A stretch of DNA of 64,000 bases from JBJHDF01 sp050486405 (GTDB taxonomy: Bacteria > Pseudomonadota > Gammaproteobacteria > Pseudomonadales > Cellvibrionaceae), in the NCBI GenBank assembly GCA_050486405.1, contig JBJHDF010000014.1, forward strand, positions 1-64,000. The letters are read 5' to 3'. The notes below the pieces were generated by a model. The model did not search any database. It was not told where the DNA came from and was given only the letters and a program-made list of their open reading frames with translations. The translations under genes and the position numbers were made by a program. The first letter of the stretch is position 1, and every line of letters starts with the position of its first letter. Positions 44,828 through 53,759 of the stretch are shown here, in pieces.

Positions 44828-45511
44828 ATGCCAAGAAGACCCCTGACCCGACGCCAGCGACGGGCGATGATCATCGCCGGTTGCATTCTGATCACCATCG
44901 TCGCCGTGACGCTGGCGCCCATTGAGCCCGATGAAATCTGGCAACTGGGCGCGACCATTTCCCAGCACCCGGTCGCCATTGCCGGCGTCATACTGCTGAT
45001 GGCAGCCACAATGACCCTCGGCCTGCCCGGCAGCCTGTGCTTTTGGTTGATAGCCCCCTTTCAGACCACACCGGTGGCGGTGGCCATGCTGGTCACCGGC
45101 AGCGTCGCCGGCGCCCTGGGCGCCTATATGCTGAGCTATCGCCTGAGCGAAACCATGGAAACCGGCAAATTGGGCAGGAAGGTCATTCGGCTACTGGAGC
45201 GACGCAGCGACTTTCTCACCCAGAGCGCCCTGCGCATCCTGCCCGGTTTTCCCCACGCCCTGGTGAACTTCGGCAGTGGCATTCTGCGCCTGCCGCTGCC
45301 GGGCTTTCTGATCGCCGCCGTGGTGGGATTGAGCATCAAGTGGTCGGTATACGCCGCCGCCGTTCAGGGCACCGTGAGCGCCGCCCAGGCTGAGCGCGCG
45401 CTGGACTTCTGGACCCTGATGCCACTGATTCTGATGGCCGGCCTGTTGATCGCCGGTGGTGTGGTACGTCGCTCGCTGGACCGGAAGCTGGCTACTCCAG
45501 ACTCTCGCTGA
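44828..45511 (+). CDS. TVP38/TMEM64 (VTT/DedA-like) membrane protein
   Basis: This 227-residue protein has membrane segments near 14-30, 48-72, 78-103, 150-175 and 195-213. The VTT pattern includes TLGLPGSLCFWLIAPF, GSVAGALGAYMLSYRL and RILPGFPHALVNFGSGILRLPL. Relatives act in lipid scrambling or membrane homeostasis; the exact role here is unknown. Its end overlaps the convergent hydrolase gene by 20 bases. Being divergent from the NagR-controlled receptor, it could be under the same operators. Confidence 0.8.
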   Translation: MPRRPLTRRQRRAMIIAGCILITIVAVTLAPIEPDEIWQLGATISQHPVAIAGVILLMAATMTLGLPGSLCFWLIAPFQTTPVAVAMLVTGSVAGALGAYMLSYRLSETMETGKLGRKVIRLLERRSDFLTQSALRILPGFPHALVNFGSGILRLPLPGFLIAAVVGLSIKWSVYAAAVQGTVSAAQAERALDFWTLMPLILMAGLLIAGGVVRRSLDRKLATPDSR

Positions 45512-47003
45512 GCTCGCTTTCCTGTAACCGGAAGCTGCCGTGCACCGGACCGGTGTGGTCGGGATCGTCGATGTCGCTGACAGAGAATATCAGACGCGAG
45601 CGACCCGAGGCTGCTACCGCGGTTTCCCGCCCGCGCACAGTGACACCTGCCAGATCCAACCGGCTGTTCCTCGCGTGCAGCCCCACCTCACCGACAAAGA
45701 CGCTGTTGGTGGCCGCCACTGTCGAGTTCGCCGCCCGCAGCGCCACCGATTCAGACTCCACCCGGACATCAAACAACGACACTTGTGACCCCCTGATGTC
45801 GATCTGCTCGGCAACAACGCCGTCGAGCACCACGGCAACACAGTTTTCCAGCACCACTTTTCGATAACGACCGCTGTAGGTATCTCCGGTTCGGCCATTG
45901 CAGCGCAAATCGCCCTGGACTTCGCTCTTTGCTGGGGCTGACGCGTAGGGTTGCAACTCGCGACCGACCAGGAATTCCTTTAACAGCTTGTTGAAGGTGT
46001 CGGGGTGGCTCTCCATGGGCACATGTTCGGCACCGGTAATCACCTGCAGCTCGGCGTGACGCATGCGCCCCGCCAGCAAGCGCCCGGTACGCAGCGGCGC
46101 CACCGTATCCTTGTCGCCCCAGATCACCAAGGTGGGAGCGGCAACGGCGGCGATGGCGCCGCTAAAATCCTCGTCGATCAGCGCCAGAGCGGCGTTGGCG
46201 TTGGGTCGGTCGATGAGGATCGCATTCCAGGCCCTGTCGCTACCGCGCAGCACGCCAATAAGGTCCGGAAGACCCGAGGCGGTCTCCACCAGGTTGGTGC
46301 CCCAGCGCTGGGCGGTGGCGGTCACGCGCTGCAGTGGTCGCGGCACGCCTTCCACATCCACGTTCCAGCCGCTGCTGTGCTTGGTGAAGGCCGTGCGCTG
46401 CAGAATGCCCGCCACGTCGGCCAGCACCAGGCGATCCACCCGCTCGGGATAACTGGCCGCGTAACGCAGGGCCACGGCACCGCCCATGGAATGGCCCACC
46501 AGGTGCACCTGGGGCCGATCGTTTTTCTCGATGATCCAGCTCAATACGCGGGCATAGTTGGTAGGAGAGTAGCGACCACCAGGGTTCTCCGAGTAGCCGA
46601 AACCGGGCAGGTCAAACGCCAACACGTGATAGTCCTCCGCCAAAGCGGCAATGACAGGCTCCCAGTGACGAAAAGCGTACTGCCCGAGACCGTGCACCAG
46701 AACCACCGTATGCGGATGCTCAACGCCGGCCTCCACCACCAGCATCTGCGAACTGAATACCGGTTCGCGCACAAACCCCACATGCCAACCGTCCGGCAAG
46801 CCTTCGGGCAACTCGCCGGAAAAGTCATCATTCGCGTCGGATTTTTCCGGTGTGCGGTCACCGTGCAGAACGCGGGAGGCAGTATCGACAGCGTTGCCCA
46901 CACCGTCGACCAGATTGCCCACCCGCTCAAAAAAGGATTGGGCAAACAACAGAGGAGACAGACCCAACAACACACCAAAGCAGGCAACTTGCAGCAGTTT
47001 CAT
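45492..47003 (-). CDS. Alpha/beta hydrolase with C-terminal beta-helix-like domain, exported
   Basis: From ATG 47003 (GAGAGGA upstream) the protein has 503 residues. A signal peptide (cleaved near LLFAQS, 21) is followed by a hydrolase fold with VLVHGLG (101-107), nucleophile motif GHSMGG (170-175, Ser172), acid in WGDKD (295-299) and His327 in GAEHVPM. The last ~140 residues (about 365-503) are made of short beta repeats rich in Val, Ser and Asn (LRAANSTVAATNSVFVGEVG), like a right-handed beta helix. The fusion is unusual; the substrate may be a polymer or lipid ester. It is convergent with the VTT gene. Confidence 0.75.
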   Translation of the reverse strand: MKLLQVACFGVLLGLSPLLFAQSFFERVGNLVDGVGNAVDTASRVLHGDRTPEKSDANDDFSGELPEGLPDGWHVGFVREPVFSSQMLVVEAGVEHPHTVVLVHGLGQYAFRHWEPVIAALAEDYHVLAFDLPGFGYSENPGGRYSPTNYARVLSWIIEKNDRPQVHLVGHSMGGAVALRYAASYPERVDRLVLADVAGILQRTAFTKHSSGWNVDVEGVPRPLQRVTATAQRWGTNLVETASGLPDLIGVLRGSDRAWNAILIDRPNANAALALIDEDFSGAIAAVAAPTLVIWGDKDTVAPLRTGRLLAGRMRHAELQVITGAEHVPMESHPDTFNKLLKEFLVGRELQPYASAPAKSEVQGDLRCNGRTGDTYSGRYRKVVLENCVAVVLDGVVAEQIDIRGSQVSLFDVRVESESVALRAANSTVAATNSVFVGEVGLHARNSRLDLAGVTVRGRETAVAASGRSRLIFSVSDIDDPDHTGPVHGSFRLQESELSESLE

Positions 47004-47086
47004 TGCTATTCCTCTCAATCTACCAATCTTGGATTCAAGTAACGTGAAAACCCGCTTTCTTGTAGATTCGAAGTGTCACTGTTAGA

Positions 47087-47242
47087 GGAGGTTGGGGTAG
47101 TGCTTCCGGGACCGTACTCAGCAGGGACGACCCACATGGATGTGGGAAGTGTCCCGAAGCGCCGGGAGCGCGCAGGGACCGCTGTGTCCGAGCCTACAGG
47201 GACGTATTTACGGCGTGTCCCGGAAGCACTGCGCCAACCTCC
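47087..47242. repeat. 156-bp inverted-repeat element (MITE-like or palindromic repeat)
   Basis: The left end (47087-47112) and right end (47217-47242) are 26-base inverted repeats with 24 identities (GGAGGTTGG.G.AGTGCTTCC then GGGAC). Inside is a perfect small hairpin CCCACAT-GG-ATGTGGG (47131-47146) and several GGGAC/GTCCC units. The element encodes no protein of note and lies alone between the hydrolase start and the KS gene end. I see no flanking target duplication. It looks like a non-autonomous mobile or dispersed palindromic repeat. Confidence 0.65.
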
Positions 47243-47305
47243 GCCGTTGGCACCCAAGGCGATAGAAACGACAAACCACCTGAGTAGAGCCAGGACTCTT
47301 TGGGT

Positions 47306-48532
47306 TTATTGCCAGCGCTTGAAAATCAATGAGGTGTTGATGCCACCAAACGCAAAATTGTTGCTCATGACATAGTCGCAAGACAGGCGCCGGGGCTCGG
47401 CCATGATGTAATCCAGTTCGCCGCAACGCTCGTCGACATTTTTCAGATTCAGAGTGGGCGCATACCAGTCGCGGTTCATCATCTCAATGCTGGCCCAGGC
47501 CTCGAGGGAACCGCAGGCACCCAGAGTGTGGCCGACATTGCCCTTGAGCGAACTGATGGGCATACGCTCACCGAACACCGCTTGCGTCGCTTTCGTTTCG
47601 GCAATGTCTCCGCGATCCGTGGCGGTGCCGTGGGCGTTGATGTAGCCGATGGCGCTTTTGTCCAGACCCGCATCAACCAGCGCCAGTTCCATGGCCTTGG
47701 CCATGGTGGGTGCCGCCGGCTGGGTAATGTGACCGCCGTCGGAGTTGGTGCCATAACCCACCAGCTCGGCGTAGATGGTGGCACCCCTGGCTTTGGCGTG
47801 CTCCAGCTCCTCCAGAATCAGGGTGCCGGCGCCCTCGCCAATCACCAGCCCGTCGCGATCGCGATCAAAAGGGCTGGGCGTCTCGGAGGGTGTGGCGTTC
47901 TTGGTGCTGGTGGCATAGAGGGTATCGAACACCGCCGCTTCTGACGGGCAGAGTTCCTCGGCGCCGCCGGCCACCATGGCCACCTGCTTGCCGTATTTGA
48001 TGGCCTCATAGGCGTAGCCAATGCCCTGGCTGCCGGAGGTGCAGGCCGAAGAGGTGGTGAGTATGCGCCCCTGCAGGCCAAAGAACACCCCCACGTTGAC
48101 CGGTGAGGTGTGGCCCATCATGCGGATATAGGTAGTGGCGGTGGCACCGGTCATGTCCCGGCTGTTCATCATCATGGCAAAGTCGAAGGTGGCGTCGGTG
48201 CTGCCGGTGGAGGAGCCGTAGGCGATGCCCACGTCACCGCTTTTCAGCCAGGGGTCGTCCAGCAGACCGGCATCTTCCAGCGCCATCTCCGTGGCCCGGG
48301 TGGCCAGCAGGGACACGCGGCCCATGGAGCGGATTTTCTTGCGCGGGTAGTGGGCGGGCACCTGAAAGTCGGGCACCGGGCCGCCCAGATGGGTGTTCAG
48401 ATCCTTGAACTGGGCCCAGTCCTCCATGGTGCGGATGCCACTGACACCCCGCTCCAGCGCGGAAGAAAAAGATTCCCAACTGTCGCCCAGGGCCGTGACG
48501 GCGCCCATGCCGGTGACTACCACTCGTTTCAT
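47306..48532 (-). CDS. Beta-ketoacyl-ACP synthase, aryl-polyene type (ApeR-like)
   Basis: This 408-residue ketosynthase has the catalytic Cys164 in SSACTSGSQ, His301 in NAHGTATDRGD and His335 in GNVGHTLGACG, so it is a complete FabF/FabB-type condensing enzyme. It closes the minus-strand arm of the pigment cluster, 9 bases after the ketoreductase gene. In aryl-polyene clusters a second ketosynthase of this kind accompanies the main KS/CLF pair. Its separate task is inferred from the family. Confidence 0.88.
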   Translation of the reverse strand: MKRVVVTGMGAVTALGDSWESFSSALERGVSGIRTMEDWAQFKDLNTHLGGPVPDFQVPAHYPRKKIRSMGRVSLLATRATEMALEDAGLLDDPWLKSGDVGIAYGSSTGSTDATFDFAMMMNSRDMTGATATTYIRMMGHTSPVNVGVFFGLQGRILTTSSACTSGSQGIGYAYEAIKYGKQVAMVAGGAEELCPSEAAVFDTLYATSTKNATPSETPSPFDRDRDGLVIGEGAGTLILEELEHAKARGATIYAELVGYGTNSDGGHITQPAAPTMAKAMELALVDAGLDKSAIGYINAHGTATDRGDIAETKATQAVFGERMPISSLKGNVGHTLGACGSLEAWASIEMMNRDWYAPTLNLKNVDERCGELDYIMAEPRRLSCDYVMSNNFAFGGINTSLIFKRWQ

Positions 48533-48541
48533 GCCTACCTC

Positions 48542-49300
48542 TTAGAACATGCCGCCGTTGACGGAAATCACCTGACGGGTGATATAGCCCGCCGGCTCGG
48601 ACAGCAGGTAGCGCACCAGGCTGGCCACCTCGTCCGGGCGGCCGGCGCGCTGCATGGGGATGATCTTCATGGCCTGCTCCACCATCTCTTCCGGCAGCAT
48701 TTCGGTGTCGATCAGCCCCGGGGCCACACAGTTGACCGTAATCTTGCGCTTGGCCAGCTCGATGGCCAACGCCTTGCTGGCGCCTATGACGCCGGCCTTG
48801 GCGGCACTGTAGTTCACCTGCCCCCGATTGCCCATCATACCCGACACCGACGACAGGGTCACAATCCGCCCCGGCTTGCGCCGGCGCACCATGGGCATGA
48901 CCACCGGGCTGAGCACATTGTAAAAGCCGTCCAGGTTGGTGTGGATGACACTGTCCCACTCCTCTTCGGTCATGGCGGGAAAAGCGTTGTCGCGCACAAT
49001 GCCGGCGTTGCAGACCACGCCGTAGTAGGCGCCATTGGCTTCCATATCCGCTTCCAGCACTTCCCGGGCGGTGGCCCGGTCGGCAACGTCAAACTGCAAT
49101 ATGCTGGCGCTGGCGCCGGCCGCTTCGATCTGCCCGCGCACCTCGCCGGCCTCGGCCAGGCCGCTGCGGCAGTGCAGCACAATGTGATAACCGTCGGCCG
49201 CCAGGGCCAGGGCAATGGCGCGGCCGATGCCCCGGCTGGAACCGGTGACCAGTACTCTCTGTCCTGTCATGTGCTCTTGTGTCATACGCTCTTGTTTCAT
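48542..49300 (-). CDS. 3-oxoacyl-ACP reductase (FabG/ApeQ-like SDR)
   Basis: This 252-residue SDR has TGSSRGIG (19-26), NAG (99-101) and the catalytic Ser152, Tyr165, Lys169. It reduces the beta-keto group during polyene growth with NADPH. The first ATG (49300) overlaps the stop of the upstream dehydratase gene (ATGA). Two more in-frame ATGs follow at 49285 and 49270 within an imperfect 15-base repeat; family members usually start near the third, so the first ten residues may be extra. Confidence 0.88.
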   Translation of the reverse strand: MKQERMTQEHMTGQRVLVTGSSRGIGRAIALALAADGYHIVLHCRSGLAEAGEVRGQIEAAGASASILQFDVADRATAREVLEADMEANGAYYGVVCNAGIVRDNAFPAMTEEEWDSVIHTNLDGFYNVLSPVVMPMVRRRKPGRIVTLSSVSGMMGNRGQVNYSAAKAGVIGASKALAIELAKRKITVNCVAPGLIDTEMLPEEMVEQAMKIIPMQRAGRPDEVASLVRYLLSEPAGYITRQVISVNGGMF

Positions 49301-49770
49301 GCCAATTGGGGAAGAATATCGCTCAGGTCTTCGGGTTGCAGCGCCTTCATCTCGGCGCTGACCAGTTCGGTATCGCCGCTGAAAATGCGGCAGTCGTAGA
49401 GCACCAGATTGTCTTCGTCGCGATAGATTTCACGACCCTCCACCCGCAGCATCTGCCCCGGAAGAAAATACTCCACGGCGCTGCGGTAACTGCGACTGCC
49501 CAACAACAACCCCAGTTGCGGCGGACGGCCGCGACGCAGATTCTCGATGCCGGCGTAGGCGCTGACCATCTGCGCCATATACTCGATGCCCACCCAGGAG
49601 GGCACCCGGCCCTGGTCGTCGGCAAACAGCCCCGAATCCGCCGGGTCCACCTCCGCCGTCACGCTGGTGTCGTCCCACTGGCTGATGCGCCGGATCAGCA
49701 ACATGGGAGGGCGGTGCAGCAGCAGGTCCTCGACGGAGTGGAACAGGGGGGTATCGGGTGCGCTCATCAC
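49297..49770 (-). CDS. Hot-dog fold 3-hydroxyacyl-ACP dehydratase-like protein
   Basis: This 157-residue protein has LLLHRPPMLLIRRI (17-30), the FabZ/ApeP-like active-site helix start with His19, and GIEYMAQMVSAYAGI. Such enzymes dehydrate beta-hydroxyacyl-ACP to the trans-2-enoyl form, making the conjugated double bonds. It overlaps the lipoprotein gene upstream and the ketoreductase gene downstream by 4 bases each. Confidence 0.8.
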   Translation of the reverse strand: MMSAPDTPLFHSVEDLLLHRPPMLLIRRISQWDDTSVTAEVDPADSGLFADDQGRVPSWVGIEYMAQMVSAYAGIENLRRGRPPQLGLLLGSRSYRSAVEYFLPGQMLRVEGREIYRDEDNLVLYDCRIFSGDTELVSAEMKALQPEDLSDILPQLA

Positions 49771-50324
49771 TTTGTAGTTATGGTTATCGGGATGCTCTGG
49801 ATCCGCAGTTCAAAGGGGTCTCGCTCCTGCCGGTAGACCAGTTGCACATCCCAGGGGCTCCCGGGCTGAAAACCGTCATCGGCGTACTCAATCTCGGCCC
49901 ACAATATATCAGAAAAATACACCCGGCGATGCCCGGGCCCGGCCTCGAACCGCCAGCGCGGATCCTCAGCCGGCTCCAGCAGTGACAGCGGCCAGTGACT
50001 CAACTGCAGCGCCTGGGGCAGTTGCGGCCAGAGTGACCGGGTGGGGTGCCGCTGGCTGGCCTCCACCCGCACCTGTCCGCCAGCGTAGTGGATGATCGCC
50101 AGGCGCCGGCCGAAGCTGTCCAACAGCAACACGCGCATCTGCTCCGGGCCGGACTCCACCACCGCCTGCAGGCGATGAGTCTCGCCCCGATAGTCCAGCA
50201 GCCACTGCTGCCGGGCCTGCTGGCTCTGTTCCGGCAGTGGCGGTGTCAGCGGCGGCACGCTCTGCAGCGCGCTGCAGCCGGCGAGCAGTGCCAGTGCTGT
50301 CAACAGTACCAGCCAGCGCTTCAC
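49767..50324 (-). CDS. DUF3261 family lipoprotein of the aryl-polyene cluster
   Basis: From GTG 50324 (GTGA overlap with the MMPL stop) the 185-residue protein has a lipobox LLAGC with Cys17. Its remaining 165 residues are mostly beta strand, for example QWLLDYRGETHRLQAVVES and VRVLLLDSFGRRLAIIHY. DUF3261 lipoproteins occur beside MMPL and LolA-like genes in aryl-polyene clusters and probably receive the product at the outer membrane. No catalytic motif is visible. Confidence 0.8.
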   Translation of the reverse strand: MKRWLVLLTALALLAGCSALQSVPPLTPPLPEQSQQARQQWLLDYRGETHRLQAVVESGPEQMRVLLLDSFGRRLAIIHYAGGQVRVEASQRHPTRSLWPQLPQALQLSHWPLSLLEPAEDPRWRFEAGPGHRRVYFSDILWAEIEYADDGFQPGSPWDVQLVYRQERDPFELRIQSIPITITTK

Positions 50325-52675
50325 AAGGGCTCTCCCGCCGCCGGGCGCAACAGCGGCGCCAGCAGCCAGTTGCCCAGACTGCCCAGCAACAACACGCTGC
50401 CCAGCGCTGCCAGCATGGGGGTACTGCTGAACGACAGCAGGCCAAAAGCGAGACTGCTGGTGGCGGCGGAGAGCAGTATGGCCCGCAGGGTACTGTCCAG
50501 GCGACCGGACTGGTAGACAAAGATGGCGTAGTCCATGCCCAGCCCCAGCACCAGATAGCAACCCAACAGATGGAAGAGGCCAATGGGCACGCCGCTGGCG
50601 GAGAGCAGCGACAGGGTCAGGACCGTCGAGGTCAGGGGAACCAGCACCAACGTCAGGGCACCCGGGCGCCGGTAGACCAGCCACAGCAGTGCCAGCACCA
50701 CCAGGTAGGCCACCGCCAGCAGCCAGGCCGCCGTGTTCTGCAGGGCAGCCAGACGCGTTGAAATGCCCGCAGTGCGATCCACCCAGAGCAGGTTGTCGTT
50801 GTCCGCCGCCAGCAATTGCAGGGCGTCGGTGTCATTGATACCGCGCAGCCCCACCATACTGGCATAACCGGCGTCGTAGCGGCCCAGCCAGAGCAACTGC
50901 TGGTCGCTGCGGGCATCATTCAGCCAGGCGTCCAGCGTCAGCGGCGGCCTGTCCGCCGCCCGCCGGTAAGCCGCGCGTGCGCGCTCCACCGCCTCGGCGG
51001 GCAGGCCGGCCCGCCGCATAAAGCGCTCCACTTCACCGTCGGGCTCGTAGAGCGGCGCCAGCAAACGCAGATGACGGGACTGAGTCTCCGGCGACGGCAA
51101 CCACTGACTCAGAGCGGTGTAGCCACTGAGTGCTCCCACGTCACGCAGTGTGTCGAGCCGCTGCAACAGACGCTCCTCGGCCGCCAGTACCTCCGCCGGG
51201 CTGTCGCCGCGCACCAGATAAAACTGGTTGGCCGCCGTGGGCTGCAGCAGTTGCATCACCCGCTGCTCCGACGCCATCAGTCCGGGAGATGGCTGGTGCA
51301 GGGCGCGCAGGTCGGCGCCGCTGCGCCACTGGCTCAGCCCGGCAAACAGCAGCAGTGCACACGCCGCCACCAGCCAGGGCCAATGCCTGCCGAGACGACC
51401 CCGGAGCCACAGCGGCGCCGACGCCACCCGGGAGACCAGCGGTACCGGCGCCGCCATGGGATCAACAAAGCGCAGGGGATAGACCACCACCACAAACAAC
51501 CAGGCGCCCACCAGGCCGACCATGGCGAACACCGCCACCTGCTGCAGACCCGACAGTGACGCCTGCAGCAGACAGAGATAGCCGAGCACGGAAGTGGTAA
51601 GACCCAGCGCCAGCGCGGGCAGAATGCGCACCAGCACGGTGCGGTCGCCGGGGCGCGTGTCCTGCAGCTTGCACAGGTAGTGGAGGGAGTAGTCGATCAC
51701 CACACCGATCAGGCTGGCGCCGAACACCAGAGTGATCAGATGCACCCGGCCAAACAGGGCGTGTACCACCGTCAGCGCCAGCAGGGCACCAAAGGCCACC
51801 GAGAGAACGCTGAACGCCAGGGGACCAAGCGCGCGAAAGGCCAGAAAGAACAGCAGCACCACACCGGTTATCGAGCCGACGGCAATCAGGGTCATTTCGG
51901 CCCTGGCCCGGGCCGACGCCTCGGCGGCGTGCCAGGCAACCCCGGACAACAGCAACCGGGGACTGCCCGTCTCCAGCGACCAGGGTAACCCGGCCACCAG
52001 AGCATTGAGCCGGTCGTGTACTTCCAGACCGAAAGTGTCGCCCGCCAGGGTGACCGGAAAGAGCACGGCGTAACCGGCCTCGTCGTGAATCAGCAGCCGG
52101 TCGCCCAGGTATTCTCCCGGCAGTTCCGGCAGAAGGCGGTGGCCCAGTTCCGCCGCCAGCGCCAGCGGATCTTCCACCGGCGACAGGGGCCGCTGGGCGG
52201 CCAGTCCAAACAGGGCGGACTCGGCCCGGCGCAGCAGTGGGCGATAGTCACCCTGCTCCAGCCAGTGGCGCTGCCCGGCATCCAGCAGGTGAAAGCGGTA
52301 GTCCAGCAACGCCGTCAGTTGATCGCGTTCTTCCTCCGGGATCTCGGGCAACAGCAGGTCGCTGTCGGCGATGACGCTTGCCAGTTGCGCTGCGGCGGCC
52401 AGCGCCTGATCGCGCTGCGGCGCCTGCACCCCCAGAATCAACCGCTGTCCGTAGGTGTCGTGCAGCCGAGCGGCTGCAGACTCCACCAGAGGATGATCGG
52501 CGCTTTCGGGAAACAGCGCCCGCAGATCCGTGTCCACCACCAGACCGCGGGAACACTGCAGCGGCAAGCCCACCAGTACCACCAGCAGCAACAGCGCCAG
52601 CAGCCCGCGAAACAGGTTCTGCCAGAAGGAGCGCGACCCGACCACGGCGACTACTCCGCCTCCACTGCCGGACAT
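50321..52675 (-). CDS. MMPL-type exporter of the aryl-polyene cluster
   Basis: This 784-residue RND-superfamily protein has about twelve membrane segments: one near 23-40, five between about 255 and 405, one near 430-447, and five between about 640 and 775. Two large periplasmic loops lie at about 45-250 and 450-635. Motifs such as FGASLIGVVIDYSLHYLCKL and LVLGLGMDYAIFVYQSGRL carry the Asp-Tyr pairs typical of proton-driven MMPL/HpnN-like lipid exporters. It probably lifts the lipid-linked polyene out of the inner membrane together with the LolA-like and DUF3261 proteins. Confidence 0.85.
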   Translation of the reverse strand: MSGSGGGVVAVVGSRSFWQNLFRGLLALLLLVVLVGLPLQCSRGLVVDTDLRALFPESADHPLVESAAARLHDTYGQRLILGVQAPQRDQALAAAAQLASVIADSDLLLPEIPEEERDQLTALLDYRFHLLDAGQRHWLEQGDYRPLLRRAESALFGLAAQRPLSPVEDPLALAAELGHRLLPELPGEYLGDRLLIHDEAGYAVLFPVTLAGDTFGLEVHDRLNALVAGLPWSLETGSPRLLLSGVAWHAAEASARARAEMTLIAVGSITGVVLLFFLAFRALGPLAFSVLSVAFGALLALTVVHALFGRVHLITLVFGASLIGVVIDYSLHYLCKLQDTRPGDRTVLVRILPALALGLTTSVLGYLCLLQASLSGLQQVAVFAMVGLVGAWLFVVVVYPLRFVDPMAAPVPLVSRVASAPLWLRGRLGRHWPWLVAACALLLFAGLSQWRSGADLRALHQPSPGLMASEQRVMQLLQPTAANQFYLVRGDSPAEVLAAEERLLQRLDTLRDVGALSGYTALSQWLPSPETQSRHLRLLAPLYEPDGEVERFMRRAGLPAEAVERARAAYRRAADRPPLTLDAWLNDARSDQQLLWLGRYDAGYASMVGLRGINDTDALQLLAADNDNLLWVDRTAGISTRLAALQNTAAWLLAVAYLVVLALLWLVYRRPGALTLVLVPLTSTVLTLSLLSASGVPIGLFHLLGCYLVLGLGMDYAIFVYQSGRLDSTLRAILLSAATSSLAFGLLSFSSTPMLAALGSVLLLGSLGNWLLAPLLRPAAGEPL

Positions 52676-53307
52676 TGCCGGGCGTCATCCTGCGCGAACC
52701 AGCGACACTGCTCCGGACCGGGTGCGTCGGCGGTGTTCACCCGGAAAAAATGCAGTTCAGTGACGTCGCCATTGGCCGCCTCCAGCGTCAGCGCGGTGAT
52801 GGTGTCGTTGCCGCGGAGCAGGGCGCGACGGATCTGCCGCCGCACCTGGGACTGGCGCGGGGTCAACGCCAACTGCCAGCCGTCGTCTTCGTCGTCCGCC
52901 ATTTGCCACTGGCTGTAGAAACGGGCGTCGATCAGTTCCAGATCGGCGCTGAAAAACGCCAGCAGCGTGCGGCCGGTTTCCCGCTGAATCAGACCTTCGC
53001 GGCGCTGGTCGCGACTGCCGGTGCCGTCTTCGTCCCAGTAAATTACACCGTCCGGCGTCAGGGTCAGGGCCTGAAAAAACGGCTCCCGGGTCACCAGGTA
53101 GAGACCGCGATCCCGCCAGAAAATGAATTCGCCCGCTGAGTTGAGGGGGAAATCCAGATCCGCCAGTTGTTGCTGTTGTTCAAAGCTGCCGTAGACCACA
53201 CGATGCGCAGCCAGGCGCTCGACAATTTCCTCTGGTGTTTCGGCCCAAACCGGAAACGCGACAACGAACAGCATCATCGGGATGTACCTGCGCATCAGTT
53301 TGCTCAC
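52651..53307 (-). CDS. LolA-like outer-membrane carrier protein
   Basis: From GTG 53307, which overlaps the thioesterase stop (GTGA), the 218-residue protein has a signal peptide cut after VWA (22). The beta-rich LolA-like body includes VYGSFEQQQQLADLDFPL, SAGEFIFWRDRGLYLVTREPF and a long C-terminal strand set. An ATG four codons on (53295) is an equally possible start. LolA-like proteins carry lipidated cargo across the periplasm. The gene overlaps the MMPL gene by 25 bases. Confidence 0.8.
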   Translation of the reverse strand: MSKLMRRYIPMMLFVVAFPVWAETPEEIVERLAAHRVVYGSFEQQQQLADLDFPLNSAGEFIFWRDRGLYLVTREPFFQALTLTPDGVIYWDEDGTGSRDQRREGLIQRETGRTLLAFFSADLELIDARFYSQWQMADDEDDGWQLALTPRQSQVRRQIRRALLRGNDTITALTLEAANGDVTELHFFRVNTADAPGPEQCRWFAQDDARQCPAVEAE

Positions 53308-53723
53308 GGCAGTGCACCCAGTTTGGCCAGCAGTTGTTGACGCAGCGGGTCCGGTGTTTCGAAACACATTTCGCCCTTTGTCATATCCACCGCCACCTGC
53401 ACCGTGTAGCCCTTGGTGTAACGCTCGCCGGTGGCGCTGTCGGTGATCACGTAGTCCAGCTTCAGGCGATACTCCCACTCGCGCAGACGACACTGCACCC
53501 GGATCTGTTGGCCGAACAACAACGGCTTGATGAATTTCAATCGCGTGTCCACCACCGGCCAGGCGTAGCCGGAGTCGGCCATGGCCTGGTAGCTGTAATC
53601 CAGGGAATCGAGAAAATCGCAGCGCGCCACTTCAAAATACTTCAGGTAGTGGCCGTGCCAGACCACGCCCATGGAGTCCACGTCGTGAAACGGAATACTG
53701 ATGTCGGTCTCGGTGGTGTACAT
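53304..53723 (-). CDS. Acyl-CoA/ACP thioesterase (YbgC/4HBT type)
   Basis: This 139-residue hot-dog protein has DVDSMGVVWHGHYLKYFEVAR near residues 14-34, the YbgC/4-hydroxybenzoyl-CoA thioesterase active site with Asp15. In aryl-polyene clusters a thioesterase of this family (ApeK-like) releases the finished chain or hydrolyses mis-primed chains. It overlaps the LolA-like gene by 4 bases. The 157-base gap upstream is filled with hairpins. Confidence 0.85.
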   Translation of the reverse strand: MYTTETDISIPFHDVDSMGVVWHGHYLKYFEVARCDFLDSLDYSYQAMADSGYAWPVVDTRLKFIKPLLFGQQIRVQCRLREWEYRLKLDYVITDSATGERYTKGYTVQVAVDMTKGEMCFETPDPLRQQLLAKLGALP

Positions 53724-53759
53724 GGTGCCGTTTGCCCGGAAAATGAATCAAATAATAAT

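Noticed and set aside
47019..47305. Short open frames inside the inverted-repeat element
   Set aside because: They are products of repeated GGGAC/GTCCC units and hairpins, have no family features, and change with frame; the element is better read as non-coding.
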